Origin: Chloroflexota bacterium
Lineage (GTDB): Bacteria > Chloroflexota > Anaerolineae > J102
Direction of reading: 5' to 3'
Assembly (NCBI GenBank): GCA_003353825.1
Contig: PIVW01000183.1
Coordinates: 1-10,468 of the forward strand
Length of the DNA stretch: 10,468 nucleotides
A program made the translations under genes and the position numbers. The notes under the pieces were generated by a model, which was not told the DNA's origin, did no database searches, and worked only from the letters and a program-made list of their open reading frames with translations. Shown here one piece after another: positions 1 through 6,369 of the stretch. Position 1 is the stretch's first letter. Each line of letters opens with the position of its first letter.

Positions 1-1
1 A

Positions 2-36
2 TCTTTGCTCCTCGCAATCACTGCTCGGAGCAAAGA
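2..36. repeat. 10-bp perfect inverted repeat at the left edge, possible dispersed repeat
   Basis: TCTTTGCTCC (2-11) is mirrored by GGAGCAAAGA (27-36) around a 15-nt loop. It lies 51 bp downstream of the stop codon of the truncated HlyD-like gene, so it could serve as its terminator, although no clear T-run follows within the window. On the minus strand, bases 21-2 read GTGATTGCGAGGAGCAAAGA. From memory this resembles the start of a short dispersed repeat (core ATTGCGAGGAGC) scattered through many bacterial genomes. That identity is recalled, not searched. Confidence 0.4.
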
Positions 37-87
37 CCGCCTATGCCCTTTTAGCCTTTCTCCTCATTCAATTGTAAACGTGCTTCT

Positions 88-963
88 TTATCTCTGTACC
101 GGTTCCATGAACCATGCCGCGTTTTCCATGGCTAGCTCAGCTTGTTTGATGGCGATGCCCGCTTGATCGACTTGAATCTGAAGGATTTCGAGGTCTTCAG
201 CGCTTGGCCCTCTTTTCAGACGCTCAAGGGCTGCTTCTGCCTGGACAATAGCGCTTTCAGTTGAGGCGATCTGCGCCAAAGCATTGGCTTTTTGCGCGGC
301 TGTTGCCGCTGCCAACGTGGTCTCCACATTGGCTTTTGCAACTTCATAATCAATGGTCGCCTGCTCTAATTGTAGCGCCTGAGGCAACATGCCCACGTTT
401 GACAAATGAGAAACATCATCATAGGCACGTTGGGCGGAATCGAGCAGGACCCTCGCTCGCTTCTCATTGGCTTGTATTTCCCGCCTTTGCGCTGCGGTCG
501 GCCCGCGCAGAAGATCCTGGTATGCAGCTCGTGCTGCATCTGCACCAGCTATCGCCGCTTCGACAGCAGCTTCTGCGGCGGCGATGTCGATGGCCTCAGA
601 GGTGATTTTTGCTTTGGTCTGGTTCGCTTCTGCCAGTCGTTTTCCGATCTGCGTTTGCTCAAGCGCTAATTGTAGATCCGCCGTATCCAATCGGGCCAGC
701 ACCTGTCCGGTAAGAACCGGATCACCGACCTCGACGAAAACACCGTCAACAGGACCCGCGCCACGAAAGGTGAGATTTACAGCTTCTGTGGGTTCGATAG
801 AGCCTGTGGCAGATACAGTTGCAGCCAGATCACCGGCCGAAACCACGTAGATCTCATAGTCGGGCGGAGGGGGTTCTCTTTCCTGTGCGGTTGCTTGAAA
901 AGCTATCCAGGATCCACCAAACACAACCGCGAGAACCAAAATCGCTATCATAAGTCGACGCAT
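88..963 (-). CDS. HlyD/MacA-like periplasmic adaptor, C-terminally truncated
   Basis: Membrane-fusion adaptor of the HlyD family, which normally links an inner-membrane ABC or RND transporter to the envelope exterior. Residues 1-27 form a signal peptide or membrane anchor. Residues about 45-95 are the first half of the lipoyl/barrel region (GPVDGVFVEVGDPVLTGQVL). Residues about 96-283 are an Ala-rich alpha-hairpin with two repeats marked by RGPTA (153) and RGPSA (251). The family then continues into the second lipoyl half and a beta-barrel, but this ORF ends at residue 291 just after the returning helix, so those parts are missing. In another frame the DNA after the helix reads HGTGTEIKKHVYN and a stop, a weak echo of the lost DGxVxEI strand. 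The ATG has AAGGA about 9 nt upstream and lies 34 nt after the Yip1 gene, so the two are probably co-transcribed. The product is probably non-functional or altered as an adaptor. Confidence 0.8.
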   Translation of the reverse strand: MRRLMIAILVLAVVFGGSWIAFQATAQEREPPPPDYEIYVVSAGDLAATVSATGSIEPTEAVNLTFRGAGPVDGVFVEVGDPVLTGQVLARLDTADLQLALEQTQIGKRLAEANQTKAKITSEAIDIAAAEAAVEAAIAGADAARAAYQDLLRGPTAAQRREIQANEKRARVLLDSAQRAYDDVSHLSNVGMLPQALQLEQATIDYEVAKANVETTLAAATAAQKANALAQIASTESAIVQAEAALERLKRGPSAEDLEILQIQVDQAGIAIKQAELAMENAAWFMEPVQR

Positions 964-997
964 TGTTGTTTTTCCTTAAAGGGTGCTCTGATAGTGA

Positions 998-1744
998 TTA
1001 AGATGGTGTGAAGGCACTGCCAAGGAGGGCGGGTATCAGGCGCAGCCCGATATTGATGGCGCTATACAGGATCGTGATAATGAGTGAACTTCCCATCCCT
1101 AATTTCGTCACGCTTCGCAATAGCACAAAAATCAGTACGACATGCCAGAGTGCAAACAAATCAATCTGGCTTGCCGCCAGGTACAAAGGGGCAAGCTGAT
1201 CGGCGGCTGTATCACCCGTGGCAAGCAGATAACTCAAGCCGGGGTAGCGGACAATTGTGCCGTTGATGCCCCCCCACACAGCTTGTAATAGTTCGCGGAA
1301 CGCCAGTGGTAGCCAGGTCCAGACAACGGCAGGCCACAGGGCATTCAGTTTGGGCGTGCTGCCAGAGACACTTGCCCCAAGATATACGATCATCACGCTT
1401 ATGAGCCAGGCGACCACGAGCCCTAGGGCGATGGTCACCACACCCATCATCAAGATCGCATTGGGTTCGCTGAATCGGTCCATCGTGGGGCGCGCAGCCT
1501 CTATCTGTTCAGGCGTCATGCTGCTTAATTGAATTTCTATCTGTCGTCTCGCTTCCTCAGTTCTCTGTTCCAGTGTCACCGCCAGGTTGAGCACGGCGCC
1601 GCAAAATGCCAACAGGGCAGGCAGCCACCAACTGCGCCGGCTGTAAAGGCTGATCCGCTGCAAAGCTCCTCCTGGGGCCGCGATCATATCCACGAATGTA
1701 ACGAAGACGTTTGCTGGCTGTATTTCAGACGAGGTGATTGTCAT
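998..1744 (-). CDS. Yip1-family multi-spanning membrane protein
   Basis: A 248-residue inner-membrane protein of the Yip1 type. Bacterial members have no firmly established activity. Residues 1-36 are cytosolic and carry the usual 'F..M...P...L.RI' opening (FVDMIAAPGGALQRI). Hydrophobic segments lie at about 38-57, 97-125, 136-156, 195-212 and 217-242. A charged Glu/Arg/Gln-rich loop (58-93) separates the first two. The Trp/Pro-rich stretch at 137-148 (WPAVVWTWLPLAF) is typical of the family core. The gene sits directly upstream of the HlyD-like adaptor in what looks like one operon. Yip1 genes placed before an adaptor and ABC transporter genes are a recurrent arrangement in related bacteria, and any ABC genes here would lie beyond the left edge. 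The Shine-Dalgarno is weak (CGGAAA). A candidate promoter lies at 1806-1834. Confidence 0.75.
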   Translation of the reverse strand: MTITSSEIQPANVFVTFVDMIAAPGGALQRISLYSRRSWWLPALLAFCGAVLNLAVTLEQRTEEARRQIEIQLSSMTPEQIEAARPTMDRFSEPNAILMMGVVTIALGLVVAWLISVMIVYLGASVSGSTPKLNALWPAVVWTWLPLAFRELLQAVWGGINGTIVRYPGLSYLLATGDTAADQLAPLYLAASQIDLFALWHVVLIFVLLRSVTKLGMGSSLIITILYSAINIGLRLIPALLGSAFTPS

Positions 1745-1805
1745 GGATTATTTCCGGGAGCAAGTTGCGGTTAAATGTTAGTCTGTGAGGCCGCTATCTA
1801 GTCAG

Positions 1806-1834
1806 ATCGTATCATCTTAGTGAGTTAATGTGAA
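1806..1834 (-). promoter_or_regulatory. candidate promoter of the Yip1-HlyD operon
   Basis: On the minus strand TTCACA (-35, 1834-1829) is followed by a 17-nt spacer and TACGAT (-10, 1811-1806), which is preceded by TGA as an extended -10. The start of transcription would be near 1799, giving a leader of about 55 nt. The -10 box matches consensus at only 4 of 6 positions, so the call is tentative. Confidence 0.35.
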
Positions 1835-1958
1835 GACGAATGCGACGCCAATCTGGACATTGCCAAGATTAGATTAAAATTACAAAGGCAGGCAGATACT
1901 GCATGGAGTGTTTCTGTCCCGTATTTGCACTAACGCTGTTCAGCATGTGGGTTCTGAG

Positions 1959-1987
1959 TTGATTTTGTATAGTGATTGTGCTACAAT
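1959..1987 (+). promoter_or_regulatory. rex promoter, extended -10
   Basis: TTGATT (1959-1964), a 17-nt spacer, then TACAAT (1982-1987) preceded by TGC, make a good sigma-70-type extended -10 promoter about 105 bp before the rex start codon. The -10 box lies inside an inverted repeat, ATTGT-GCT-ACAAT (1975-1987), so a repressor binding there would block the polymerase. No other gene start lies in between, so rex is the expected target. Confidence 0.6.
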
Positions 1988-2000
1988 AGCCTATGTCATA

Positions 2001-2020
2001 TTTCACAAAATGTGCACAAA
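2001..2020 (+). promoter_or_regulatory. candidate operator in the rex leader (CACA/TGTG repeats)
   Basis: The stretch TTTCACAAAATGTGCACAAA lies at the expected rex transcription start. It holds CACAAA twice, 11 bp apart (2004 and 2015), an inverted pair CACA-AAA-TGTG (2004-2014) and a perfect palindrome TGTGCACA (2011-2018). Rex proteins bind sites built from TTGTG and CACAA half-sites, classically TTGTGAAnnnnTTCACAA, and often regulate their own gene. The spacing here is not the classical one, so autoregulation is an inference. Confidence 0.35.
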
Positions 2021-2091
2021 TAGTTAGTGTAAAAAAATCCTTGTGCGCCTGATTGCTGGAATACTCATCTGTTCTGTAGGAGAGGAGTCAA

Positions 2092-2724
2092 ATGCGAAGT
2101 AAAATCGTGCCAGATATTGTCGTGGGTCGTTTACCGATCTATTTGCGTGTTCTCAACTATCTTATTGCCGAAGGTCGGCAGATCACTTCTTCGCAGGAGC
2201 TAGGTGACCGGCTGGGAATCAGCTCTGCGCAAATCCGAAAAGATCTGTCGCATTTTGGCGAATTCGGCAAACAGGGAACAGGCTATAACGTGGTTTTTCT
2301 TCGCGATCAACTGAAGGAAATCCTCAATGTAGACCGAATATGGAAAATGATAATGGTTGGGGCTGGTGACCTTGGTCATGCTCTTGCCAACTATCATCGT
2401 TTTGCCAGCAGTAGTTTTGAGATCATGGCCATTTTTGATAACGATCCTGACAAAATTGGCAAAAAAATGGGTGAACAGCCGATCTATGATGTCGCTGGTA
2501 TGGATCAGTTTATCAAAGATAACGAAATCAAGATGGCTGTCATTGCAGTACCGACGATTGCGGCCCGCGATGTGGCTGCCAAGCTGATCGAATGCGGTGT
2601 GACCTCAATTCTAAACTATGCACCGGTAACGTTAATGGTGCCTATTGGCGTGCGCGTCCAGTACATCGATCCGGTCGCGCGTTTACAACATATGACTTAT
2701 TATCAGAACGAAGAAACAGAATAA
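2092..2724 (+). CDS. rex: redox-sensing transcriptional repressor Rex
   Basis: Rex is a dimeric DNA-binding protein that senses the NADH/NAD+ ratio; NADH releases it from operators of fermentation and respiration genes. Residues 1-80 are the winged-helix domain, with the family hallmark ISSAQIRKDLSHFGEFGKQG (43-62) including the recognition helix. Residues 85 onward form the Rossmann fold with GAGDLG (90-95) for the dinucleotide phosphate and the FDNDPDKIG strand (115-123). The swapped C-terminal helix ends with LQHMTYYQN. The length of 210 aa is normal for the family. The start is fixed by AGGAGAGGAG a few bases before the ATG. The gene appears monocistronic, with its own promoter (1959-1987) and a shared terminator (2808-2839). 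It converges on dnaA. Identification is secure; its regulon cannot be read from this window. Confidence 0.95.
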   Translation: MRSKIVPDIVVGRLPIYLRVLNYLIAEGRQITSSQELGDRLGISSAQIRKDLSHFGEFGKQGTGYNVVFLRDQLKEILNVDRIWKMIMVGAGDLGHALANYHRFASSSFEIMAIFDNDPDKIGKKMGEQPIYDVAGMDQFIKDNEIKMAVIAVPTIAARDVAAKLIECGVTSILNYAPVTLMVPIGVRVQYIDPVARLQHMTYYQNEETE

Positions 2725-2766
2725 TTTATTCACATCGCACACCTAAATATACTTTGCAATGCCAAG

Positions 2767-2799
2767 TTTTCCCCAGATTTGTCTTAGTTATCCCCAGAT
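2767..2799 (+). repeat. paired TTWTCCCCAGAT motifs
   Basis: TTTTCCCCAGAT (2767-2778) and TTATCCCCAGAT (2788-2799) match at 11 of 12 bases and start 21 bp apart, two helical turns. TTATCCCCA differs from the consensus DnaA box TTATCCACA at one position (C for A at position 7). A weaker relative, TTATCCAGG, lies at 2842-2850. They sit between rex and the 3' end of dnaA and could be DnaA boxes, but no binding is shown. Confidence 0.35.
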
Positions 2800-2807
2800 C
2801 ATATGTT

Positions 2808-2839
2808 AAACAGGGGCAGGTGATGGCCTGCCCCTGTTT
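2808..2839. terminator. bidirectional hairpin terminator between rex and dnaA
   Basis: AAACAGGGGCAGG (2808-2820) pairs perfectly with CCTGCCCCTGTTT (2827-2839) around a 6-nt loop. The stem is G/C-rich in the middle and A/T-rich at its base, so each strand reads a short run of T after the GC core. It lies 83 bp after the rex stop and 57 bp after the dnaA stop, where convergent genes usually share a terminator. Confidence 0.8.
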
Positions 2840-2896
2840 GATTATCCAGGAGTTCCGCAAGTTATTGGATTCTCAGTCCTAAGATGTCCAAAGTAG

Positions 2897-4255
2897 CTAT
2901 CGCTGTAAGCGGACACGGACTTTCTCGAGCCGTATTCGCAATTCGGAATCTGTCTGAATCATTTCATCGATCTTTTGGATACCATGAATTGCGGTGGTGT
3001 GATCTCGACCGCCGAAACTTTCTCCGATCTGTGGAAATGATAGTTGGGAGATTTCGCGCAGTAGAAACATACTGATTTGTCGAGGTCTGACAATACGGCG
3101 GGTACGGCGGGGGCCTTTCAACTCTGCAATTGTGACCTGAAACTCGGCAGCAACCGCCTCGATAATGGCATCTGGGTTGTTATCCAGGGGGATACTGCGA
3201 TCGCCAAGCACTTCGCGTGCGACAGCAACATCCAACGGCCTGTAATTGTGGTTGGCATAGACTGAAACCCGATTCATCGCTCCTTGGAGGTCACGTACAT
3301 TGCTGTTGTATTCTTCAGCAATATACCGGATCACTTCATCAGGTATAACCTGCCCACTCTCGTAAGCCTTGGCACGCAAAATGGCAATACGATGCTCTAG
3401 ATCAGGCGCCTGAAGATCAGCGGTCAGGCCTCCACCAAAACGCGAACGCAAACGATCGGCAAGTCCAGTTAGTAAATGCGGGGAACGATCACTCGCGAGC
3501 ACGACCTGCTTGTTGGTAGCGTACAAACTATTGAAGGTGTGGAAGAATTCACTTTGAGTGCTGTCTTTCCCCTGAAAGAATTGAATGTCGTCAACGAGGA
3601 GAACGTCGGTTTCTCGATAGGTTTGTCTGAAGGTGACATTCGACTTATTGCGTATGGCTTCAATCAAGTCATTTGTGAATGTCTCAGATGTGACATACAG
3701 CACTGAAAAATCATTCTCGGTGCAGGCATTGCCGATGGCATGAAGCAAATGCGTTTTTCCGAGACCCACCCCCCCGTACAGAAAGAGTGGGTTATATCGG
3801 CTGCCCGGGTCTTGAACAACTGCCTGGGCGGCGGCATGCGCGAAGCGGTTCCCTTCGCCTTCGATAAAGGAGGAAAAGGTCATTTCGGCTCTTAGGGCAG
3901 AAGCGGAGCTTGGGGTGGGGCGCTGAAAACGGCCGTTGTCCTGACGTGGTTGCAGCAACGGAGGGTCGGTGGTGTGCGATTCTGGAGTTGGCACACTGTC
4001 CGGACGCACTACGAAACGAATATCTACAGAACGGTTACTTAACCGCTGCAGTCGTCGCTTGATCATCCCTTTCATGCGCTTATCCAACCATTCTTGGGCA
4101 AACGCAGATTTCACTGCTATAAGAAAGCAGCCGTCTTCAAAGGCGATGACATAGGTGTCTCGGAGCCAATTGTCATAGACAGGACGTTGTAATGAAAGCT
4201 GTAACTCGCCAAGCGTTGCTTGCCAGATGTCCTCAGGGTTCATGCGAAGTTCCAC
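2897..4255 (-). CDS. dnaA: chromosomal replication initiator protein DnaA
   Basis: AAA+ ATPase that binds origin boxes, melts the origin and loads the helicase. Numbered from the GTG start: domain I is about 5-85 (EDIWQATLGELQ), with a variable Pro/Ser-rich linker to about 125. Domain III carries Walker A GGVGLGKTH (161-169), Walker B LLVDD (219-223), sensor LASDR (253-257) and the arginine-finger box GLADRLRSRF (264-273). Domain IV has the DnaA signature GRDHTTAIHG (416-425). The frame stays open to an ATG at 4465, but that extension resembles no DnaA. I prefer the GTG at 4255, which has GAGGA 9 nt upstream (4265-4269) and gives 452 aa. The ATG at 4243 (448 aa) is the alternative. dnaA diverges from dnaN, unlike the common dnaA-dnaN operon, and faces rex. 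Confidence 0.96.
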   Translation of the reverse strand: MELRMNPEDIWQATLGELQLSLQRPVYDNWLRDTYVIAFEDGCFLIAVKSAFAQEWLDKRMKGMIKRRLQRLSNRSVDIRFVVRPDSVPTPESHTTDPPLLQPRQDNGRFQRPTPSSASALRAEMTFSSFIEGEGNRFAHAAAQAVVQDPGSRYNPLFLYGGVGLGKTHLLHAIGNACTENDFSVLYVTSETFTNDLIEAIRNKSNVTFRQTYRETDVLLVDDIQFFQGKDSTQSEFFHTFNSLYATNKQVVLASDRSPHLLTGLADRLRSRFGGGLTADLQAPDLEHRIAILRAKAYESGQVIPDEVIRYIAEEYNSNVRDLQGAMNRVSVYANHNYRPLDVAVAREVLGDRSIPLDNNPDAIIEAVAAEFQVTIAELKGPRRTRRIVRPRQISMFLLREISQLSFPQIGESFGGRDHTTAIHGIQKIDEMIQTDSELRIRLEKVRVRLQR

Positions 4256-4427
4256 GGTGGTTGGTCCTCGCTGTGTGATGAGTGTGGGCAAGGTGAGAAG
4301 GGGGAATCGGCGGCTTGGGGGATGAATTGGGGTCGGGTGAATGAGATAGCGTAAGGTACCTTTGCTCAATGGCGCGCTACGTCTGAGAATACCGCGCAAA
4401 CATGCACGTTGGGGAATACGGTAATTT

Positions 4428-4433
4428 ACTATA
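4428..4433 (-). promoter_or_regulatory. possible -10 box for dnaA
   Basis: The minus strand reads TATAGT at 4433-4428, a 5 of 6 match to TATAAT, about 175 nt before the dnaA start. No convincing -35 box stands at 16-18 nt; the nearest, TTGTCG (4459-4454), is 20 nt away. The dnaA leader also holds GGGGAAT three times on the plus strand (4301, 4411, 4472). Confidence 0.25.
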
Positions 4434-4603
4434 CATATTGTTGACTGGCCCAGCGACAACCGCAAAATCGGGGGGAATCAAGCGAATCACCATCTGTGGC
4501 TTGCGACTCTTGGGGTTGAATCTACGATCACCCTGTCCAGCCTGCTGACCAAGATAATAGCAGACTGAAGGAGGTGACGCAACGGCCAGCATACTTCTTA
4601 GAA

Positions 4604-4613
4604 CTGCTAGCAG
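4604..4613. repeat. perfect 10-bp palindrome CTGCTAGCAG
   Basis: CTGCTAGCAG is fully self-complementary. It shares the half-site CTRCTAG with the larger palindrome 65 bp downstream, so the pair may be bound by one dimeric protein. Confidence 0.4.
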
Positions 4614-4668
4614 ACGGGCATTTATGGTTAGGTACAAAGGCCGCGCGAAAAGAGGTGCAGCAGCCGAT

Positions 4669-4684
4669 CTACTAGGTCTAGTAG
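4669..4684. promoter_or_regulatory. 7-bp inverted repeat CTACTAG-GT-CTAGTAG
   Basis: Two perfect 7-bp arms with a 2-bp centre form an operator-like palindrome in the middle of the dnaA-dnaN gap, right before the AT-rich block. Both arms are A/T-biased and short, which suits a protein site better than a terminator. No protein can be named. Confidence 0.4.
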
Positions 4685-4700
4685 CAGCGGAGTGCAGGGG

Positions 4701-4790
4701 TACTAAATAGCAAAATACAGACTTTACTTACAATATTATCAAACGCCCATTTGTTTTAAGGTTTGATTAGATTACGATAACATTTTATTT
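4701..4790. other. AT-rich block, possible DNA unwinding element
   Basis: By hand count only about 22 of 90 bases are G or C, against roughly half in the neighbouring genes. It includes short A- and T-runs, a GATTAGATTA repeat and TTATC/GATAA cores. In an origin this is the kind of segment that DnaA melts. It could equally be ordinary promoter-rich intergenic DNA. Confidence 0.4.
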
Positions 4791-4898
4791 AAGGAAGGTC
4801 TTTCAGAGATCTCATCCGTGCCTATAGTTTTCTGACTGGATAGCCCTATTGAGTGTAGGCATTGGCCATTCTCTCGTTATCACTTCCCATAATGTGTT

Positions 4899-4928
4899 TT
4901 CACAAAACGGGGCGGTGTTTGGTATACT
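4899..4928 (+). promoter_or_regulatory. dnaN promoter with overlapping TGTG-TTTT-CACA palindrome
   Basis: TTCACA (-35, 4899-4904; 5 of 6 to consensus), an 18-nt spacer and TATACT (-10, 4923-4928), preceded by TGG as an extended -10, form a convincing promoter about 70 bp before the dnaN GTG. The -35 box is the right arm of TGTG-TTTT-CACA (4893-4904), so a bound repressor would compete with polymerase. Confidence 0.55.
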
Positions 4929-4985
4929 GTTTTGATTCAATTCGTGCGGTTCGAATCCTCATAGCATCTAACTTTGAAAATACAC

Positions 4986-4990
4986 GGAGG
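4986..4990 (+). promoter_or_regulatory. ribosome binding site that fixes the dnaN start
   Basis: GGAGG stands 7 nt before the GTG at 4998. The frame is open to an earlier TTG at 4974, but that codon has no Shine-Dalgarno and would add eight residues (MKIHGGSA) absent from clamp proteins. Confidence 0.7.
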
Positions 4991-4997
4991 TAGCGCA

Positions 4998-6146
4998 GTG
5001 CGTGTTTCCGTCTTGCAAGAAAATATGGCAAAAGGATTATCGATTGTTGGGCGTGCGGTGGCCACGCGCAGTACATTGCCTGTATTGAGCAATATTCTGA
5101 TCGAGACCGACAATTCTCAGCTAAAACTATCGGCCATGAATATGGAGATCGGTATCAATTGCTGGATAGGGGCGATGATAGAGGAGGAGGGGCAAACGAC
5201 GGTGCAGGCGCGTTTACTGAGTGATTTTGTAAACTCACTGCCCACAGATCGCATTGATATGGAATTACAGGTGCGCACACAAACGCTCCACCTCCATTGT
5301 ACGCGTTTCGAGGCTAATATCAAAGGCATCGATGCCTCCGAATTTCCCATCATCCCTACACACCGCCGTGATACTGGAATGCCGACCGCCGAGGTGCCCC
5401 CCGCCAAGCTGCGACGCATGATCGAGCAGGTGGCGTTTGCTGCGGCCACTGACGAAAGTCGCCCCACATTGACCGGTGTCTATACACGTTTTGATGGCGA
5501 TCGCCTTACCCTGGTAGCGACCGACGGCTTCAGACTGGCCGTTCGTTCGGCCATATTAGAGGAACCTGCGCCCATGTCTGTAGGGGTTATCATTCCGGCC
5601 AGGGCGCTGACTGAGCTTTCACGTATCATTGGCGCCGTGGAACTAGGTGAAGAGGACGGCATTGATGTAAACGTTACAGAAGCGCGCAACCAGGTAATGT
5701 TCCACATGCCAGGTGTTGATCTCGTTAGCCAACTGATCGAAGCTAACTTCCCTGACTATAACAAGATCGTACCGAACTCATATAACACAAGGGCTGTTGT
5801 CAACACTGCGGAATTCCTCAAGGCAATGAAGGTGACCTATCTCTTCGCGCGAGATTCGGCAAACATCGTACGCCTGAATATTACGCCGGGTGATCCGGGA
5901 CAGATCGTGTTAACTGCAACAAGCGCCGAACTTGGCGACAATGAGGCTGTTATCGAAGCTGTTATCGAAGGGGACGCTATGGAGGCGGCTTTCAACGCCA
6001 AGTTCATGATCGATGTCCTCTCTGTGATCGATACCCCGGATGTGATTTTTGAGGCTGTATCGGCAACCCGCCCCGGCGTTTTTCGCCCTGTCGGTACAGG
6101 TGAAGACGAGTATACACACGTGATCATGCCGATGAGCCCGAAGTAA
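4998..6146 (+). CDS. dnaN: DNA polymerase III beta subunit (sliding clamp)
   Basis: Ring-forming processivity clamp that tethers the replicative polymerase and recruits other DNA enzymes. The 382 residues fit three clamp domains of about 120-130 aa each. The protein opens with RVSVLQENMAKGLSIVGRAV, the first clamp helix, followed by the 'TLPVLSNILIE' strand. Domain II begins near PPAKLRRMIEQVAFAAATDESRPTL, with the family motif RPTLTGV. Domain III carries LFARDSANIVRLNI, and the C-terminus HVIMPMSPK matches the conserved MPM ending that lines the partner-binding pocket. The start is the GTG with GGAGG 7 nt upstream. The gene is transcribed away from dnaA from its own promoter. No hairpin terminator with a T-run is obvious after the stop. 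recF or gyrB, common neighbours of dnaN, do not follow. Confidence 0.96.
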   Translation: MRVSVLQENMAKGLSIVGRAVATRSTLPVLSNILIETDNSQLKLSAMNMEIGINCWIGAMIEEEGQTTVQARLLSDFVNSLPTDRIDMELQVRTQTLHLHCTRFEANIKGIDASEFPIIPTHRRDTGMPTAEVPPAKLRRMIEQVAFAAATDESRPTLTGVYTRFDGDRLTLVATDGFRLAVRSAILEEPAPMSVGVIIPARALTELSRIIGAVELGEEDGIDVNVTEARNQVMFHMPGVDLVSQLIEANFPDYNKIVPNSYNTRAVVNTAEFLKAMKVTYLFARDSANIVRLNITPGDPGQIVLTATSAELGDNEAVIEAVIEGDAMEAAFNAKFMIDVLSVIDTPDVIFEAVSATRPGVFRPVGTGEDEYTHVIMPMSPK

Positions 6147-6369
6147 GCGCTAACGGCGCCGCCATCGACCACTTTTTGTCTTTTGACGAGGGATCGATCC
6201 ATTCTTTCACTTCGTGAATACTGGCATACCCATAGTGGCCGGCGATCTCAGCAAGGCGTATCAAGACAATATCGTAATGGTCAATCACATGTTGGGCAGA
6301 TGAATGGGACGCGGACAAACGCTGATGACGTCGATCAAAGAGGAAAGAATTTGCTTTTTCCGCGTTCAT
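6124..6369 (-). CDS. doubtful small hypothetical protein or gene remnant
   Basis: An 81-codon frame whose last codons lie antisense to the end of dnaN. The central part (HVIDHYDIVLIRLAEIAGHYGYASIHEVKEW, about residues 27-57) looks like real protein with two amphipathic helices. The start and the tail (AAPLALTSGSSA, which overlaps dnaN) do not. There is no properly spaced Shine-Dalgarno before the ATG, and the dispersed-repeat fragment abuts its 5' side. I do not recognise a family. It may be the 3' remnant of a gene interrupted at the repeat, or a chance frame. Confidence 0.25.
   Translation of the reverse strand: MNAEKANSFLFDRRHQRLSASHSSAQHVIDHYDIVLIRLAEIAGHYGYASIHEVKEWIDPSSKDKKWSMAAPLALTSGSSA

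Larger units (their letters stand above)
4256..4997. other. dnaA-dnaN divergent intergenic region, candidate oriC
   Basis: About 740 bp separate the starts of dnaA and dnaN, and no convincing gene lies in it. It contains an AT-rich block (4701-4790, about 75% A+T by hand count) that could be the unwinding element. It also has palindromes at 4604-4613 and 4669-4684, and a tandem GATTAGATTA next to GATAA near 4764-4779. Origins commonly lie beside dnaA or dnaN. Against this, I found no exact TTATCCACA box; the best match is TGTGGGCAA at 4283-4291 (two mismatches), with several TTATC or GATAA cores that match less well. The origin call therefore rests on location and composition. Confidence 0.45.

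Noticed and set aside
4256..4465. 74-residue N-terminal extension of DnaA up to an ATG at 4465
   Set aside because: The extension does not resemble DnaA domain I, and a GTG with GAGGA at good spacing lies at 4255.
4377..4637. 86-codon minus-strand ORF in the dnaA-dnaN gap
   Set aside because: No ribosome site, no recognisable motif, and it overlaps the origin-like region and dnaA leader; a chance frame.
4943..4965. GGTTCGAATCC, like a tRNA T-arm, just before dnaN
   Set aside because: The T-stem has a mismatch, and no D-arm, anticodon arm or acceptor stem can be built around it.
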